From Streptomyces sp. NBC_00569 (GTDB lineage Bacteria > Actinomycetota > Actinomycetes > Streptomycetales > Streptomycetaceae), in assembly GCF_036345255.1 (NCBI RefSeq), contig NZ_CP107783.1, forward strand, positions 2,914,001 through 2,978,000: DNA of 64,000 bases, in the 5' to 3' direction. Below, one piece after another: positions 10,439 to 18,154 of the stretch. Under the pieces are notes generated by a model. That model made no database searches and had not been told where the DNA came from. It saw only the letters and a program-made list of their open reading frames with translations. A program made the position numbers and the translations under genes. The number at the start of each line of letters is the position of its first letter. The first letter of the stretch is position 1.

Positions 10439-11614
10439 TCAGTTGTGGTCGCGGTGGTCGTGGTCGTGCCGGTCGGGGTCCTGCGTGTGGTCGCCGTTCT
10501 TGCGGACGTGCGTGCGCAGGCGGGACGACACGTCGTCCGGGGGCAGGAACTTCGACCAGCGCTCGGGGAACTCGGACGGCATGTCGGGGTCGTCCGCGTC
10601 GTCGATGCCGCCGTGCGCCTCGCGGGCGGCGGAGCGGGCCACGTACTCCGCGGCCTGCTTGGTCCGCCACCGCTCGTTGGCGGCGCGGGCGACCGAGGTC
10701 GCGACGGACGGCCAGACCCGGTCGATCGCCGCGTTCACCGCGGCGCCGACGAGCACCGCGAACGCCGATACGCCGATCCACAGGAGCACGGCGACGGGCG
10801 CGGCCAGGGATCCGTAGATGGTGGGGCCCTCGATGGTGCTGGTGATGTAGAGGCGGAGCAGGAAGCTGCCCGGCACCCACATCGCGAGGGCCACGAGGGC
10901 ACCGGGGACGTCCTCGATCCACGGCGAGCGCACCGGCACGGACACGTGGTAGAGCGTCGTCAGGAAGACCACGGACAGAAGGAGGACGACGGGCCAGTAC
11001 AGGACCTGGACCACGGTCTCCGACCACGGGACCAGGGCGATCACCGCGTCCGGGCCCGCGATCATCAGCGGCAGCGCGACCGAGCCGACGATCAGCGCGA
11101 CGAGGAACAGCAGGAAGGCGAGCAGGCGGGTCTTGACGATGCCGCGCACACCGTCGAGCCCGTACATGACCGTCACCGTGTCGACGAACGTGGACACCGC
11201 GCGCGAGCCCGACCACAGCGAGAACAGGAAGCCGATGGAGATGACGTCCGGGCGGCCCCTCATCACGTCGTCGAGGATCGGCCGGGCGATCTCCTTCACG
11301 CCCTCGTCGGTCAGGACGGTGCGCGACGCCTCCAGGATGTTGTCCCGGACTCCGGCGATCGTGTGGGCGCCGGTCCAGGTGTCGACGTAGGCGAGCAGCC
11401 CGATGAGGGACAGGAGCAGCGGGGGCACGGACAGGAGAGTGAAGAACGCGGCCTCGGCCGCGAGCCCCAGGATGCGGTACTCCATGCACGAGTTGACGGT
11501 GTCCTTGAGCAGCAGCCAGGCGGTCCTGCGCTTCGAGACGTTGCGATAGAGGGCGCGGGCCCGGTGGAGTCGGCCTCTGCGTGGCCGATCGGGTGTTTCT
11601 TTTGCCTGGTGCAC
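10439..11614 (-). CDS. YihY/BrkB family inner-membrane protein
   Basis: 391 residues from GTG 11614. Six membrane segments typical of the YihY/virulence factor BrkB family begin near residue 45 (AEAAFFTLLSVPPLLLSLIG). The family was once annotated as ribonuclease BN but is a membrane protein of unclear function. The last 19 residues form a His/Asp-rich tail (DPDRHDHDHRDHN) that looks metal-binding. The GTG has no good ribosome site but sits 6 nt after a TACGGT box, supporting a leaderless start. Start codons of this gene and the divergent acyl-CoA dehydrogenase are separated by only 18 bp. Confidence 0.88.
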   Translation of the reverse strand: MHQAKETPDRPRRGRLHRARALYRNVSKRRTAWLLLKDTVNSCMEYRILGLAAEAAFFTLLSVPPLLLSLIGLLAYVDTWTGAHTIAGVRDNILEASRTVLTDEGVKEIARPILDDVMRGRPDVISIGFLFSLWSGSRAVSTFVDTVTVMYGLDGVRGIVKTRLLAFLLFLVALIVGSVALPLMIAGPDAVIALVPWSETVVQVLYWPVVLLLSVVFLTTLYHVSVPVRSPWIEDVPGALVALAMWVPGSFLLRLYITSTIEGPTIYGSLAAPVAVLLWIGVSAFAVLVGAAVNAAIDRVWPSVATSVARAANERWRTKQAAEYVARSAAREAHGGIDDADDPDMPSEFPERWSKFLPPDDVSSRLRTHVRKNGDHTQDPDRHDHDHRDHN

Positions 11615-11632
11615 GTCCTTACCGTATCTGTC
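11615..11632. promoter_or_regulatory. Shared, overlapping divergent leaderless promoters
   Basis: The + strand reads TACCGT at 11620-11625, then 7 nt, then ATG at 11633. The - strand reads TACGGT (complement of 11621-11626), then 6 nt, then GTG at 11614. Both -10 boxes are therefore contained in the single heptamer TACCGTA. Neither gene has a ribosome-binding site. Confidence 0.6.
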
Positions 11633-13279
11633 ATGGCAGCCACCACCCACGCAGTGACCAACCAGGCTCCGCCCCTGGTGGGATATGACGTTTTTGCCGC
11701 GGACAGGGCCCTCACCGAGGGGGTCGAACGGCATCTGGAGCCCTCGCTCACGGCCGAGGCCCGCGAGGAACTCGGCGGCCTCGGCCGCGCCGCCGGTTCC
11801 ACCCAGGCGCAGGAGTGGGGCGTGCTCGCGAACGCGAATCCGCCGACGCTGCACACCCACGACCGCTACGGGCACCGCGTCGACGAGGTCGAGTTCCATC
11901 CGGCCTGGCACCGGCTCATGGCCAAGGGTGTCTCGGCCGGACTCACGTCGGCCTGGTCGCGGCCCGGCGGCCATCTGCGGCGGGCGGCAGCGTTCCTGGT
12001 GTGGGGCCAGGTCGAGGCGGGTCACACCTGCCCGCTGTCGATGACGCACGCGGCGGTGCCCGCGCTGCGGGCCGACCCCGCGCTGGCCGCCGAGTGGGAG
12101 CCCCGGCTGACGTCGACGGTGTACGACGCGGGGCTGCGGCCCTCCTCCGTGAAGGCGGGCGTCGTGTTCGGGATGGGCATGACGGAGAAGCAGGGCGGCT
12201 CCGACGTCCGGGCGAACACGACGCGGGCGACGCCGCTCGCCGAGGACGGCGCGTACGAACTGACCGGGCACAAGTGGTTCTGTTCGGCGCCCATGTCGGA
12301 CGGGTTCCTCGTCCTGGCGCAGGCCCCCGAGGGACTCACGTGTTTCCTGCTGCCGCGCGTCCTGGAGGACGGCACGCGCAACCCGTTCGCGATCCAGCGA
12401 CTCAAGGACAAGCTGGGCAACCGGTCGAACGCGTCGGCGGAGGTCGAGTTCGACGGGACGTGGGCGCGCCGGGTCGGCGACGAGGGGCGCGGGGTGCGCA
12501 CCATCATCGAGATGGTCGCCGCCACGCGCCTGGACTGTGTGCTCGGTTCGGCCGCGATCATGCGCCAGGCCGTCGCGCAGGCGATCCACCACTGCACGTA
12601 CCGCGAGGCGTTCGGCGGCCGGCTCGTCGACAAGCCGCTGATGCGCAACGTGCTGGCCGACCTGGCGCTGGAGTCGGAGGCCGCGACGACGCTGGCGCTG
12701 CGGCTCGCGGCGGCCCAGGACGCCGTGCAGGACACCGGGTCGGAGCAGGAACGGGCGTTCCTGCGGATCGCGGTGCCGGCCGCCAAGTACTGGGTGACGA
12801 AGCGGTGTACGCCCCTGGCGGCCGAGGCCCTGGAGTGCCTGGGCGGGAACGGCTACGTGGAGGAGTCCGGCATGCCCCGGCTGCTGCGCGAGTCGCCGCT
12901 CAACTCCATCTGGGAGGGGTCCGGCAATGTGCAGGCGCTCGACGTGCTGCGGGCGTTGCAGCGCGAGCCGCAGGCGCTCAACGCGTTCCTCCAGGAGGTC
13001 GGCAGAGCGCGCGGCGCCGATCACCGTCTCGACGGCGCGATCAAGGACCTGCTGACCGAACTCGCCGACCTGGAAGGCATCGAGGCACGGGCGCGCCGGG
13101 TCGTGGAGCGGATCGCTCTCGTGCTGCAGGGCTCGCTGCTGGTGCGTCACGCGCCGCCGGAGGTCGCGGACGCGTTCTGCGCCTCGCGGCTCGGCGGGGA
13201 CTGGGGTGGGGCGTTCGGCACGCTGCCGCACAGCCTGGGCCTGCGGTCGGTCGTCGAGCGGGCGCGCCCCGCGAGCTGA
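11633..13279 (+). CDS. Acyl-CoA dehydrogenase, AidB-like
   Basis: 548 residues, close to E. coli AidB (541) and longer than ordinary acyl-CoA dehydrogenases (about 380-400). FAD-fold motifs seen: GMGMTEKQGGSDVRANTT (about residues 179-196), GHKWFCSAPMSDGF, and ALECLGGNGYVEESGMPR with the flavin-contacting glycine loop. The extra N-terminal and C-terminal regions match the AidB layout, a flavoprotein linked to alkylation damage in E. coli. The enzyme activity of that group is weak or unknown, so DNA protection is inference. Start ATG 11633 follows a TACCGT box by 7 nt. Confidence 0.9.
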   Translation: MAATTHAVTNQAPPLVGYDVFAADRALTEGVERHLEPSLTAEAREELGGLGRAAGSTQAQEWGVLANANPPTLHTHDRYGHRVDEVEFHPAWHRLMAKGVSAGLTSAWSRPGGHLRRAAAFLVWGQVEAGHTCPLSMTHAAVPALRADPALAAEWEPRLTSTVYDAGLRPSSVKAGVVFGMGMTEKQGGSDVRANTTRATPLAEDGAYELTGHKWFCSAPMSDGFLVLAQAPEGLTCFLLPRVLEDGTRNPFAIQRLKDKLGNRSNASAEVEFDGTWARRVGDEGRGVRTIIEMVAATRLDCVLGSAAIMRQAVAQAIHHCTYREAFGGRLVDKPLMRNVLADLALESEAATTLALRLAAAQDAVQDTGSEQERAFLRIAVPAAKYWVTKRCTPLAAEALECLGGNGYVEESGMPRLLRESPLNSIWEGSGNVQALDVLRALQREPQALNAFLQEVGRARGADHRLDGAIKDLLTELADLEGIEARARRVVERIALVLQGSLLVRHAPPEVADAFCASRLGGDWGGAFGTLPHSLGLRSVVERARPAS

Positions 13280-13339
13280 GCGGCCGGCCCGGGGCTACCG
13301 GGTGACGGCCGAGGTCACAGGCCTTGACCACTGAGGTCA

Positions 13340-13375
13340 CGGGGGTGATGCTGCGCCGACACGGCATCACCCCCG
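13340..13375. terminator. 12-bp inverted repeat after the AidB-like gene
   Basis: CGGGGGTGATGC (13340-13351) and GCATCACCCCCG (13364-13375) are perfect complements with a 12-nt loop. There is no T-run, as is usual in Streptomyces. It lies 60 bp after the stop at 13279 and could end that transcript. Just upstream, GAGGTCAC occurs at 13311-13318 and again at 13333-13340, exactly 22 bp apart, so a regulator site for the next gene is also possible. Confidence 0.55.
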
Positions 13376-13564
13376 CCCTGCAGGCCCCCTTGAGGAGCTC
13401 TCGAGCCACCGGAGTGGCACGGTTTCAGCTTCGACCGACGTACGGCTGTTCGCCAGAGTTGCAGAGGGTTGCAACTGTCACGCCCGCCTTTCCGCCCCAC
13501 AAGCGCCGGAGAAGCGGCAGGATGAGCACACGTCCCCACGCACTGGTCTGTTCCAGGAGGACCC

Positions 13565-14887
13565 GTGACGCAGAAGAACTCGACCGTCGATCTCGGCCGG
13601 CTGTCCACCATGGACCACTCCCTGGCCGCGCGGCTCCTGAAAGGTGTCCGCGCCGCGACCCTGTCGGGGCAGCAGCCGCAGATCCTGCCGCGCCCGGTGA
13701 TCGGCGAGTCCTGGAGCCGCATGCTCCGCATCGGTGTCGACCCGGACCGTGACGTGCGCTCGGGCCTGCTGAGCATGGAGGACGTGGAGGAGCGCCGCCA
13801 GTCGTCCGGGCTCCTGGAGGTCCTGCCGGTGCTGCGCGAGGCGCTGGTGACCGTCGCGGACGCGGCGCAGCACATCATGGTCGTGTCCGACGCGCAGGGG
13901 CGCGTCCTGTGGCGCGAGGGCAGCGCGGCGGTGCTGCACAAGGCCGACCGGCTCGGCTTCGAACTGGGCGCGGACTGGGCCGAGGAGACCGTCGGGACGA
14001 ACGGGGTGGGCACGCCGCTCGTGACGCGGCGCCCGGTACAGGTCTTCTCCGCAGAGCACTTCGTGGGGTCGCTGCACACCTGGACGTGCACGGGGGCACC
14101 GATCACGGACCCGCGCGACGGGCAGGTGATCGGCGTGGTCGATGTGAGCGGCCCGCTGGAGACGATGCACCCGGCGACGCTGTCGCTCGTCGGGACGGTC
14201 GCGCAGCTGGCGGAGGCGCGGCTGCGGGAGCGGCATGCGGCGGCGCTCGACCGGTTGCGGGCCGTCGCGGCGCCGATCCTCGCGCGGATCGGCGGCCGGG
14301 CGGCCGCGGTGGACGTCCAGGGCTGGACGGCGGCGGTGACGGGGATGCAGCCGGTGGACCGGATCGCGCTGCCCAAGTCGCTGTCCGCGTTCTCGGAGCT
14401 CTCGGACGGGCGGGCCTGGGTGCCGACGCTGGGAATGTGCGCGGTGGCGCCGCTGCCGGGGGGCTGGCTGCTGCGGCCCGACGGCCCGGACGGGGCGGCC
14501 GAACCGCTCGGCGGCACCCGTGTCGTCCTGGACGTGAGCAGGCCCCGGCGCTGGTCGGTCACGGTGACGGACGGCACGCGGTCCTGGACGCACGAGCTGA
14601 GCCCGCGCCACGCCGAACTCCTCTATCTGCTCGCCCTGCACCGCCCCGGCGGGCGCAGCGCGTCGGGACTCGCGGAGGACATGTTCGGCGATCCGACGCG
14701 CACGGTGACGGTGCGCGCCGAGATGTCGCGCGTACGCCGCTATCTCGGCAGCCTGCTCGGGCACCGCCCGTACCGCTTCCACGAGGAGGCGGAGCTGGAA
14801 GTGGTGTTCCCGCAGAGCCCGGCGGACCTGCTGCCGCACTCGGTGGCGCCCGGCGTGCTGAGATCACGGTCGGCGCCGCCGCGCTGA
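13565..14887 (+). CDS. GAF-domain transcriptional regulator (AcoR-like sensor, no AAA+ domain)
   Basis: 440 residues from GTG 13565 with a good AGGAGG at 13556-13561. The N-terminal region (residues about 40-215: ESWSRMLRIGVDPDRD, then a GAF domain with ETVGTNGVGTPLV) closely resembles the sensor half of AcoR/DhaR-type sigma-54 activators. The AAA+ domain (GAFTGA, Walker motifs) is absent. The remaining C-terminal part (about 335-415) looks like a winged-helix output (ELSPRHAELLYLLALH ... GRSASGLAEDMFGD). Such truncated, sigma-54-independent forms are known in actinobacteria. Targets are unknown; no catabolic operon is adjacent on the same strand. Confidence 0.85.
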   Translation: MTQKNSTVDLGRLSTMDHSLAARLLKGVRAATLSGQQPQILPRPVIGESWSRMLRIGVDPDRDVRSGLLSMEDVEERRQSSGLLEVLPVLREALVTVADAAQHIMVVSDAQGRVLWREGSAAVLHKADRLGFELGADWAEETVGTNGVGTPLVTRRPVQVFSAEHFVGSLHTWTCTGAPITDPRDGQVIGVVDVSGPLETMHPATLSLVGTVAQLAEARLRERHAAALDRLRAVAAPILARIGGRAAAVDVQGWTAAVTGMQPVDRIALPKSLSAFSELSDGRAWVPTLGMCAVAPLPGGWLLRPDGPDGAAEPLGGTRVVLDVSRPRRWSVTVTDGTRSWTHELSPRHAELLYLLALHRPGGRSASGLAEDMFGDPTRTVTVRAEMSRVRRYLGSLLGHRPYRFHEEAELEVVFPQSPADLLPHSVAPGVLRSRSAPPR

Positions 14888-14929
14888 CCCCGGCCCCACA
14901 ACAGCGGTTTCCTCAGGCGGAGTTGACTC

Positions 14930-15814
14930 TCAGACCCGGGCGAGGATCACCGAGCGTGCGAGGTGACGGGGCAGGTCCGGGTTGCGGCCGCGGGCCACCG
15001 CGACCGCCACCGCGAGGCGCTGCGTCCGCACCAGTTCGGCCAGCGGGTCGAGACCGCCGGCCACCCACATGCCGCCGGTGGCGTGCACCTCGTCGGCGAG
15101 TCCGGCGGGCGCCTCGCCGAGCATCCACGTGACGGTGCCGCGGGTCGAGACACTGATCGGGCCGTGCCGGTACTCCAGGGCCGGATGGGCGCCGGTCCAG
15201 GGGAGTTGGCTCTCGCGCATCTTGTGGGCCGCCTCGCCCGCGAGCCCCACGGTCCAGCCCCGGCCGAGGAACGTGAACTGTGTGCAGTCGACGAGCCACG
15301 GGGGCAGCGGCTCGGCGAGCGCGTCGTGCGCGTCGTCCACGACATCCTGCGAGTGGAGCCCGAAGTGGGTGCGCAGCAGGGTGAGGGCCGAGGTGGGGAA
15401 GCGGGTCTGCACGACGGACTTCTCGTCGGCGAAGTCGAGTGCGAGCACGTCGTCGGCGGCCGAGGCCACCGGCGTCGCGGCGTCCGTGGTGATCACGGTG
15501 GTCCTGACGCGTCCGCGCAGCCCGGCGAGGAGGCGGAGCACCTCGGTGGTGGCGCCCGAGCGGGTCAGGGCGACGACCCGGTCGTAGTGGCGTCCGGCCG
15601 GGAACTCCGAGGCCGCGTGGGCGTGGGTCTCGCCGTGGCCGGCGTCCTCGCGCAGCGCGGCGGCGGCCTGCGCCATGAAGAGCGAGGTGCCGCAGCCGAC
15701 GACGGCGACCCGCTCGCCCGGCTCAGGGAGCAACGCTCCCTGGTTCAGGGCGAGTTCGGCCGCCCGGTCCCAGCACTCGGGCTGGCTGTACAGCTCGTTC
15801 TCGATATGGCTCAT
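14930..15814 (-). CDS. SIS-domain sugar isomerase (AgaS/GlmS-like)
   Basis: 294 residues with two SIS folds. The first holds AVVGCGTSLFMAQAAA and the phosphosugar Ser/Thr loop VVALTRSGATTEVLRLL; the second holds FLGRGWTVGLAGEAAHKMRE and the ALEYRHGP motif seen in GlmS and AgaS isomerases. It probably acts on an amino-sugar or keto-sugar phosphate in the cytoplasm. No glutaminase domain, so not GlmS itself. GAGGGTG precedes the ATG at 15814. It is divergent from the first DUF3472 gene and near a DeoR/Gfo-Idh/ABC locus, suggesting one amino-sugar pathway. Confidence 0.85.
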   Translation of the reverse strand: MSHIENELYSQPECWDRAAELALNQGALLPEPGERVAVVGCGTSLFMAQAAAALREDAGHGETHAHAASEFPAGRHYDRVVALTRSGATTEVLRLLAGLRGRVRTTVITTDAATPVASAADDVLALDFADEKSVVQTRFPTSALTLLRTHFGLHSQDVVDDAHDALAEPLPPWLVDCTQFTFLGRGWTVGLAGEAAHKMRESQLPWTGAHPALEYRHGPISVSTRGTVTWMLGEAPAGLADEVHATGGMWVAGGLDPLAELVRTQRLAVAVAVARGRNPDLPRHLARSVILARV

Positions 15815-15830
15815 GGCGCACCCTCACATC

Positions 15831-15852
15831 CCAGCACATGCTTGGTTGTGCA
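15831..15852 (+). promoter_or_regulatory. Bipartite motif upstream of DUF3472 gene 1 and the SIS gene
   Basis: CCAGCACAT (15831-15839), 5 nt, GTTGTGCA (15845-15852). Within it GCACA (15834-15838) and TGTGC (15847-15851) form an inverted repeat, and CTTG (15841-15844) pairs with CAAG (15851-15854). The same two words, in the same order and orientation with an 11-nt gap, precede the second DUF3472 gene at 23928-23955. The rest of 15815-16037 shows only an AT-rich patch (GTTATAG, 15854-15860). Confidence 0.4.
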
Positions 15853-16037
15853 AGTTATAGCGCGTTTCCGAGCATTTGAGATCAGTCGGCCGCGTCGAAT
15901 CCCGCAGAGAGTCCATGTGCGCGCTCCAGAAGTCCATGCCCTTGCCCACCCATCGCGGCCACTCTCTTGTCGAGCACGAGCAGAGCACGAGCGCATATCT
16001 GCCAGCACCTCCCTCCCCCACCCTTCAGGAGGAACCT

Positions 16038-17165
16038 GTGCGTCGCTTCAGATCGATCGGATCCGTCTGCGTGACCGCCGTCGTCGCGGTCGCCGCCACT
16101 CTGGGCCTGTCCGCGCCGGCCCAGGCCGCGGGGCAGACCCCCGGCACCTACACCAACTACGGCTTCCCGTCCGGTACGACGGCCCTCACCGAGTCCACGT
16201 GGGGTACGACGGTCGAGGCGGACCCGGGCCGCGGAAACGTCTACTGGGCCCACCAGTTCGACTTCACCAACAGCGTCGGCGGCTACGTCGGCCAGCAGCG
16301 CTGGCGCACCGGCACCGGCATGTTCCTGTTCTCCCTGTGGGGCTCGACCGCGGCGAAGGCGGGCTCGGCCGGTACGTACTGCCAGACCTTCGACGAGTCG
16401 GGCACCGGGTACACCTGTCGCTACAACGAGGCGTTCACGGCGGGACACCACTACACGTACCGCGTCTCCCCCGACACGACCGACGGCTGGTACAAGGCGA
16501 CGATCTCCGACGTCACGGCCGGCACGTCCTTCGTCCTGGGCAGCCTCCAGGTCGGCTCGGGCGCCCGGATCAGCGCGGGCGGCATGGTCGACTGGGTCGA
16601 GTACTTCGACTGGAACAGCAACTCGGCGACCTGTGAGGACGAGCCCTACTCACGGGCCCGCTTCGACCTCCCCGAGGGCACGTCGACGGGCGGCTCCGCC
16701 GTCACCGCCTCCGTCAGCTCGACGTCCACGAGCAGCACCTGCACCCAGTACGCCGACGTCACCCAGGTCTCGGGCGGCAGCGTGCACGACGACGCGACCG
16801 GCAACTCCGCCTCGGGCGACATCACGGGCAGCAGCGGCAAGTGCGTCGACGTCACGGGCGGCGGCAGCGCCGACGGCACCCCGCTCGAACTGTGGACGTG
16901 CGGCGGCGGCAACAACCAGAACTGGGTCCTGTCCCACGACGGCACCGTACGCGCGCTCTACAAGTGCATGACGGTGAGCGGGAGTTCGGTGCAGCTGTCC
17001 ACGTGCGACGGTTCGGCCGCGCAGCAGTGGCAGCGCTCCGGGGACACCCTCGTCAACCAGGGCAAGTGCCTGGACGCCCAGGGCGGCGCGGGCACGGACG
17101 GCACGAAGCTGATCAGTTACACGTGCTCGGGCGGCGCCAACCAGCGCTGGTCCACGCCCAGTTGA
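16038..17165 (+). CDS. Secreted DUF3472-type protein with ricin-type beta-trefoil, copy 1
   Basis: 375 residues from GTG 16038, preceded by AGGAGGA (16027-16033). A Sec signal peptide (basic start, hydrophobic core, cleavage after AQA near residue 30) sends it outside. The first half (TPGTYTNYGFPSG ... MVDWVEYFDWNSN) is what I recognise as a DUF3472-like domain, with paired cysteines. The second half is a ricin-B/CBM13 carbohydrate-binding beta-trefoil with QxW-type repeats (NNQNWVL, AQQWQR, NQRWSTP). It probably binds a polysaccharide outside the cell; no catalytic residues can be assigned. A paralogue lies at 24011-25207, with the sugar ABC operon between them. Confidence 0.85.
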   Translation: MRRFRSIGSVCVTAVVAVAATLGLSAPAQAAGQTPGTYTNYGFPSGTTALTESTWGTTVEADPGRGNVYWAHQFDFTNSVGGYVGQQRWRTGTGMFLFSLWGSTAAKAGSAGTYCQTFDESGTGYTCRYNEAFTAGHHYTYRVSPDTTDGWYKATISDVTAGTSFVLGSLQVGSGARISAGGMVDWVEYFDWNSNSATCEDEPYSRARFDLPEGTSTGGSAVTASVSSTSTSSTCTQYADVTQVSGGSVHDDATGNSASGDITGSSGKCVDVTGGGSADGTPLELWTCGGGNNQNWVLSHDGTVRALYKCMTVSGSSVQLSTCDGSAAQQWQRSGDTLVNQGKCLDAQGGAGTDGTKLISYTCSGGANQRWSTPS

Positions 17166-17172
17166 TGCGGAC

Positions 17173-17216
17173 GTGACCGGGCGCCGCCACCACACGCCCT
17201 ACGGGCGCCCGGTCAC
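17173..17216. terminator. Bidirectional terminator, DUF3472 gene 1 / DeoR
   Basis: GTGACCGGGCGCC (17173-17185) is perfectly complementary to GGCGCCCGGTCAC (17204-17216), a 13-bp stem with an 18-nt loop between two convergent genes. The right arm includes the DeoR stop codon. Confidence 0.75.
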
Positions 17217-17998
17217 ACGCAGATGACTTCGATGCCCTGCGCCGTGATCTCCTCGACGAGCGCCTCGGGGGCGTCCTTGTCCGTCACCAGGATCGACACC
17301 GCGTTCAGCGCGCACACCTGGGCGAACGCCCGGCGGCCCAGCTTCGAGGAGTCGGCCACCACGATGACCGTGCCCGCGCGTTCGGCGAGCGAGCGGTTCG
17401 CGCTGGCCTCCGACTCGTCGTGGGTGGCCGCGCCGAAGCGCGGATGGACCGCGTCCACACCGAGGATCGTGTAGTCGAGGGCAAGGCTCTGCAGGACGGA
17501 CGTGACGAGCGGGCCGACGAGCTCGTACGAGCTCGGCCGGGCCACGCCTCCCGTGACGACGATCTTCACATGGGGGCGGATCGCCAGCTCGTTGGCGATG
17601 TTGATCGCGTTGGTGACGACGGTGAGCGCGACGCCTCCGGACGTGCCGCCCGGGTCGGTGCGGACGGCCAGTTCCCTGGCCACCTCGGAGGTCGTGGTGC
17701 CGCCGTTGATGCCGACGACGGAGCCCGACGGGACGAGTTCGGCGACCGCCTTCGCGATCCGCTGCTTCTCGTCCGCCTTGCGGGCCGTCTTGTAGCGCAG
17801 CGGCAGGTCGTAGGCGACGGAGCTCACCACGGCCCCGCCGCGTGTGCGGGTCAGCAGGGACTGCCGCGCCAGTTCGTCCATGTCGCGCCGGATCGTGGCG
17901 GAGGAACAGCCCAGTCGCTCGGCCGCCTCCGTGACATCGAGATGACCCTCATTGCCGAGTATTTCCAGCAGTTGGGTCCATCGGGCATGTGCGCCCAC
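17213..17998 (-). CDS. DeoR family transcriptional repressor
   Basis: 261 residues. The GTG at 17998 is chosen because GAGGAGG lies directly upstream (complement of about 18003-18009); an upstream ATG at 18061 would add 21 poorly conserved residues. The N-terminal HTH (HLDVTEAAERLGCSSATIRRDMDEL) carries the DeoR signature. The C-terminal DeoRC sensor (GINGGTTTSEVAREL, VVADSSKLGRRAF) binds sugar phosphates in this family. It is the obvious regulator of the oxidoreductase/ABC operon immediately upstream on the same strand, and perhaps of the SIS and DUF3472 genes. The effector is likely a phosphorylated sugar made in this pathway. Confidence 0.92.
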   Translation of the reverse strand: MGAHARWTQLLEILGNEGHLDVTEAAERLGCSSATIRRDMDELARQSLLTRTRGGAVVSSVAYDLPLRYKTARKADEKQRIAKAVAELVPSGSVVGINGGTTTSEVARELAVRTDPGGTSGGVALTVVTNAINIANELAIRPHVKIVVTGGVARPSSYELVGPLVTSVLQSLALDYTILGVDAVHPRFGAATHDESEASANRSLAERAGTVIVVADSSKLGRRAFAQVCALNAVSILVTDKDAPEALVEEITAQGIEVICV

Positions 17999-18094
17999 TT
18001 GCTCCTCCTCGCGACGCGCGTAGCGTAACCCGCGCCGTTCTCCGCATCCAGACGTGATCATGCGCGCACGTACACGTGACCGTCTGTGTGCGCA

Positions 18095-18145
18095 CGCAGG
18101 CGTGGGCGGGCCCGCCCCCTCCGAACGGGCCCGCCCACGCCTGCG
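18095..18145 (-). terminator. Perfect 20-bp stem terminator of the sugar operon
   Basis: The arm 18095-18114 is an exact reverse complement of 18126-18145, with an 11-nt loop (18115-18125). It begins 10 nt after the stop codon of the Gfo/Idh gene on the minus strand. It separates the ABC operon from the DeoR gene, which must then have its own promoter in 17999-18094, where TGCGCGCAC and TGTGCGCAC words occur. Confidence 0.8.
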
Positions 18146-18154
18146 CCGTGGCTG

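Noticed and set aside
7943..11632. Very long open frame upstream of the AidB-like gene on the + strand
   Set aside because: It is the mirror of the MFS, Lrp, AraC and YihY genes, with low-complexity Arg/Gly/Asp composition; only the part from 11633 is a protein.
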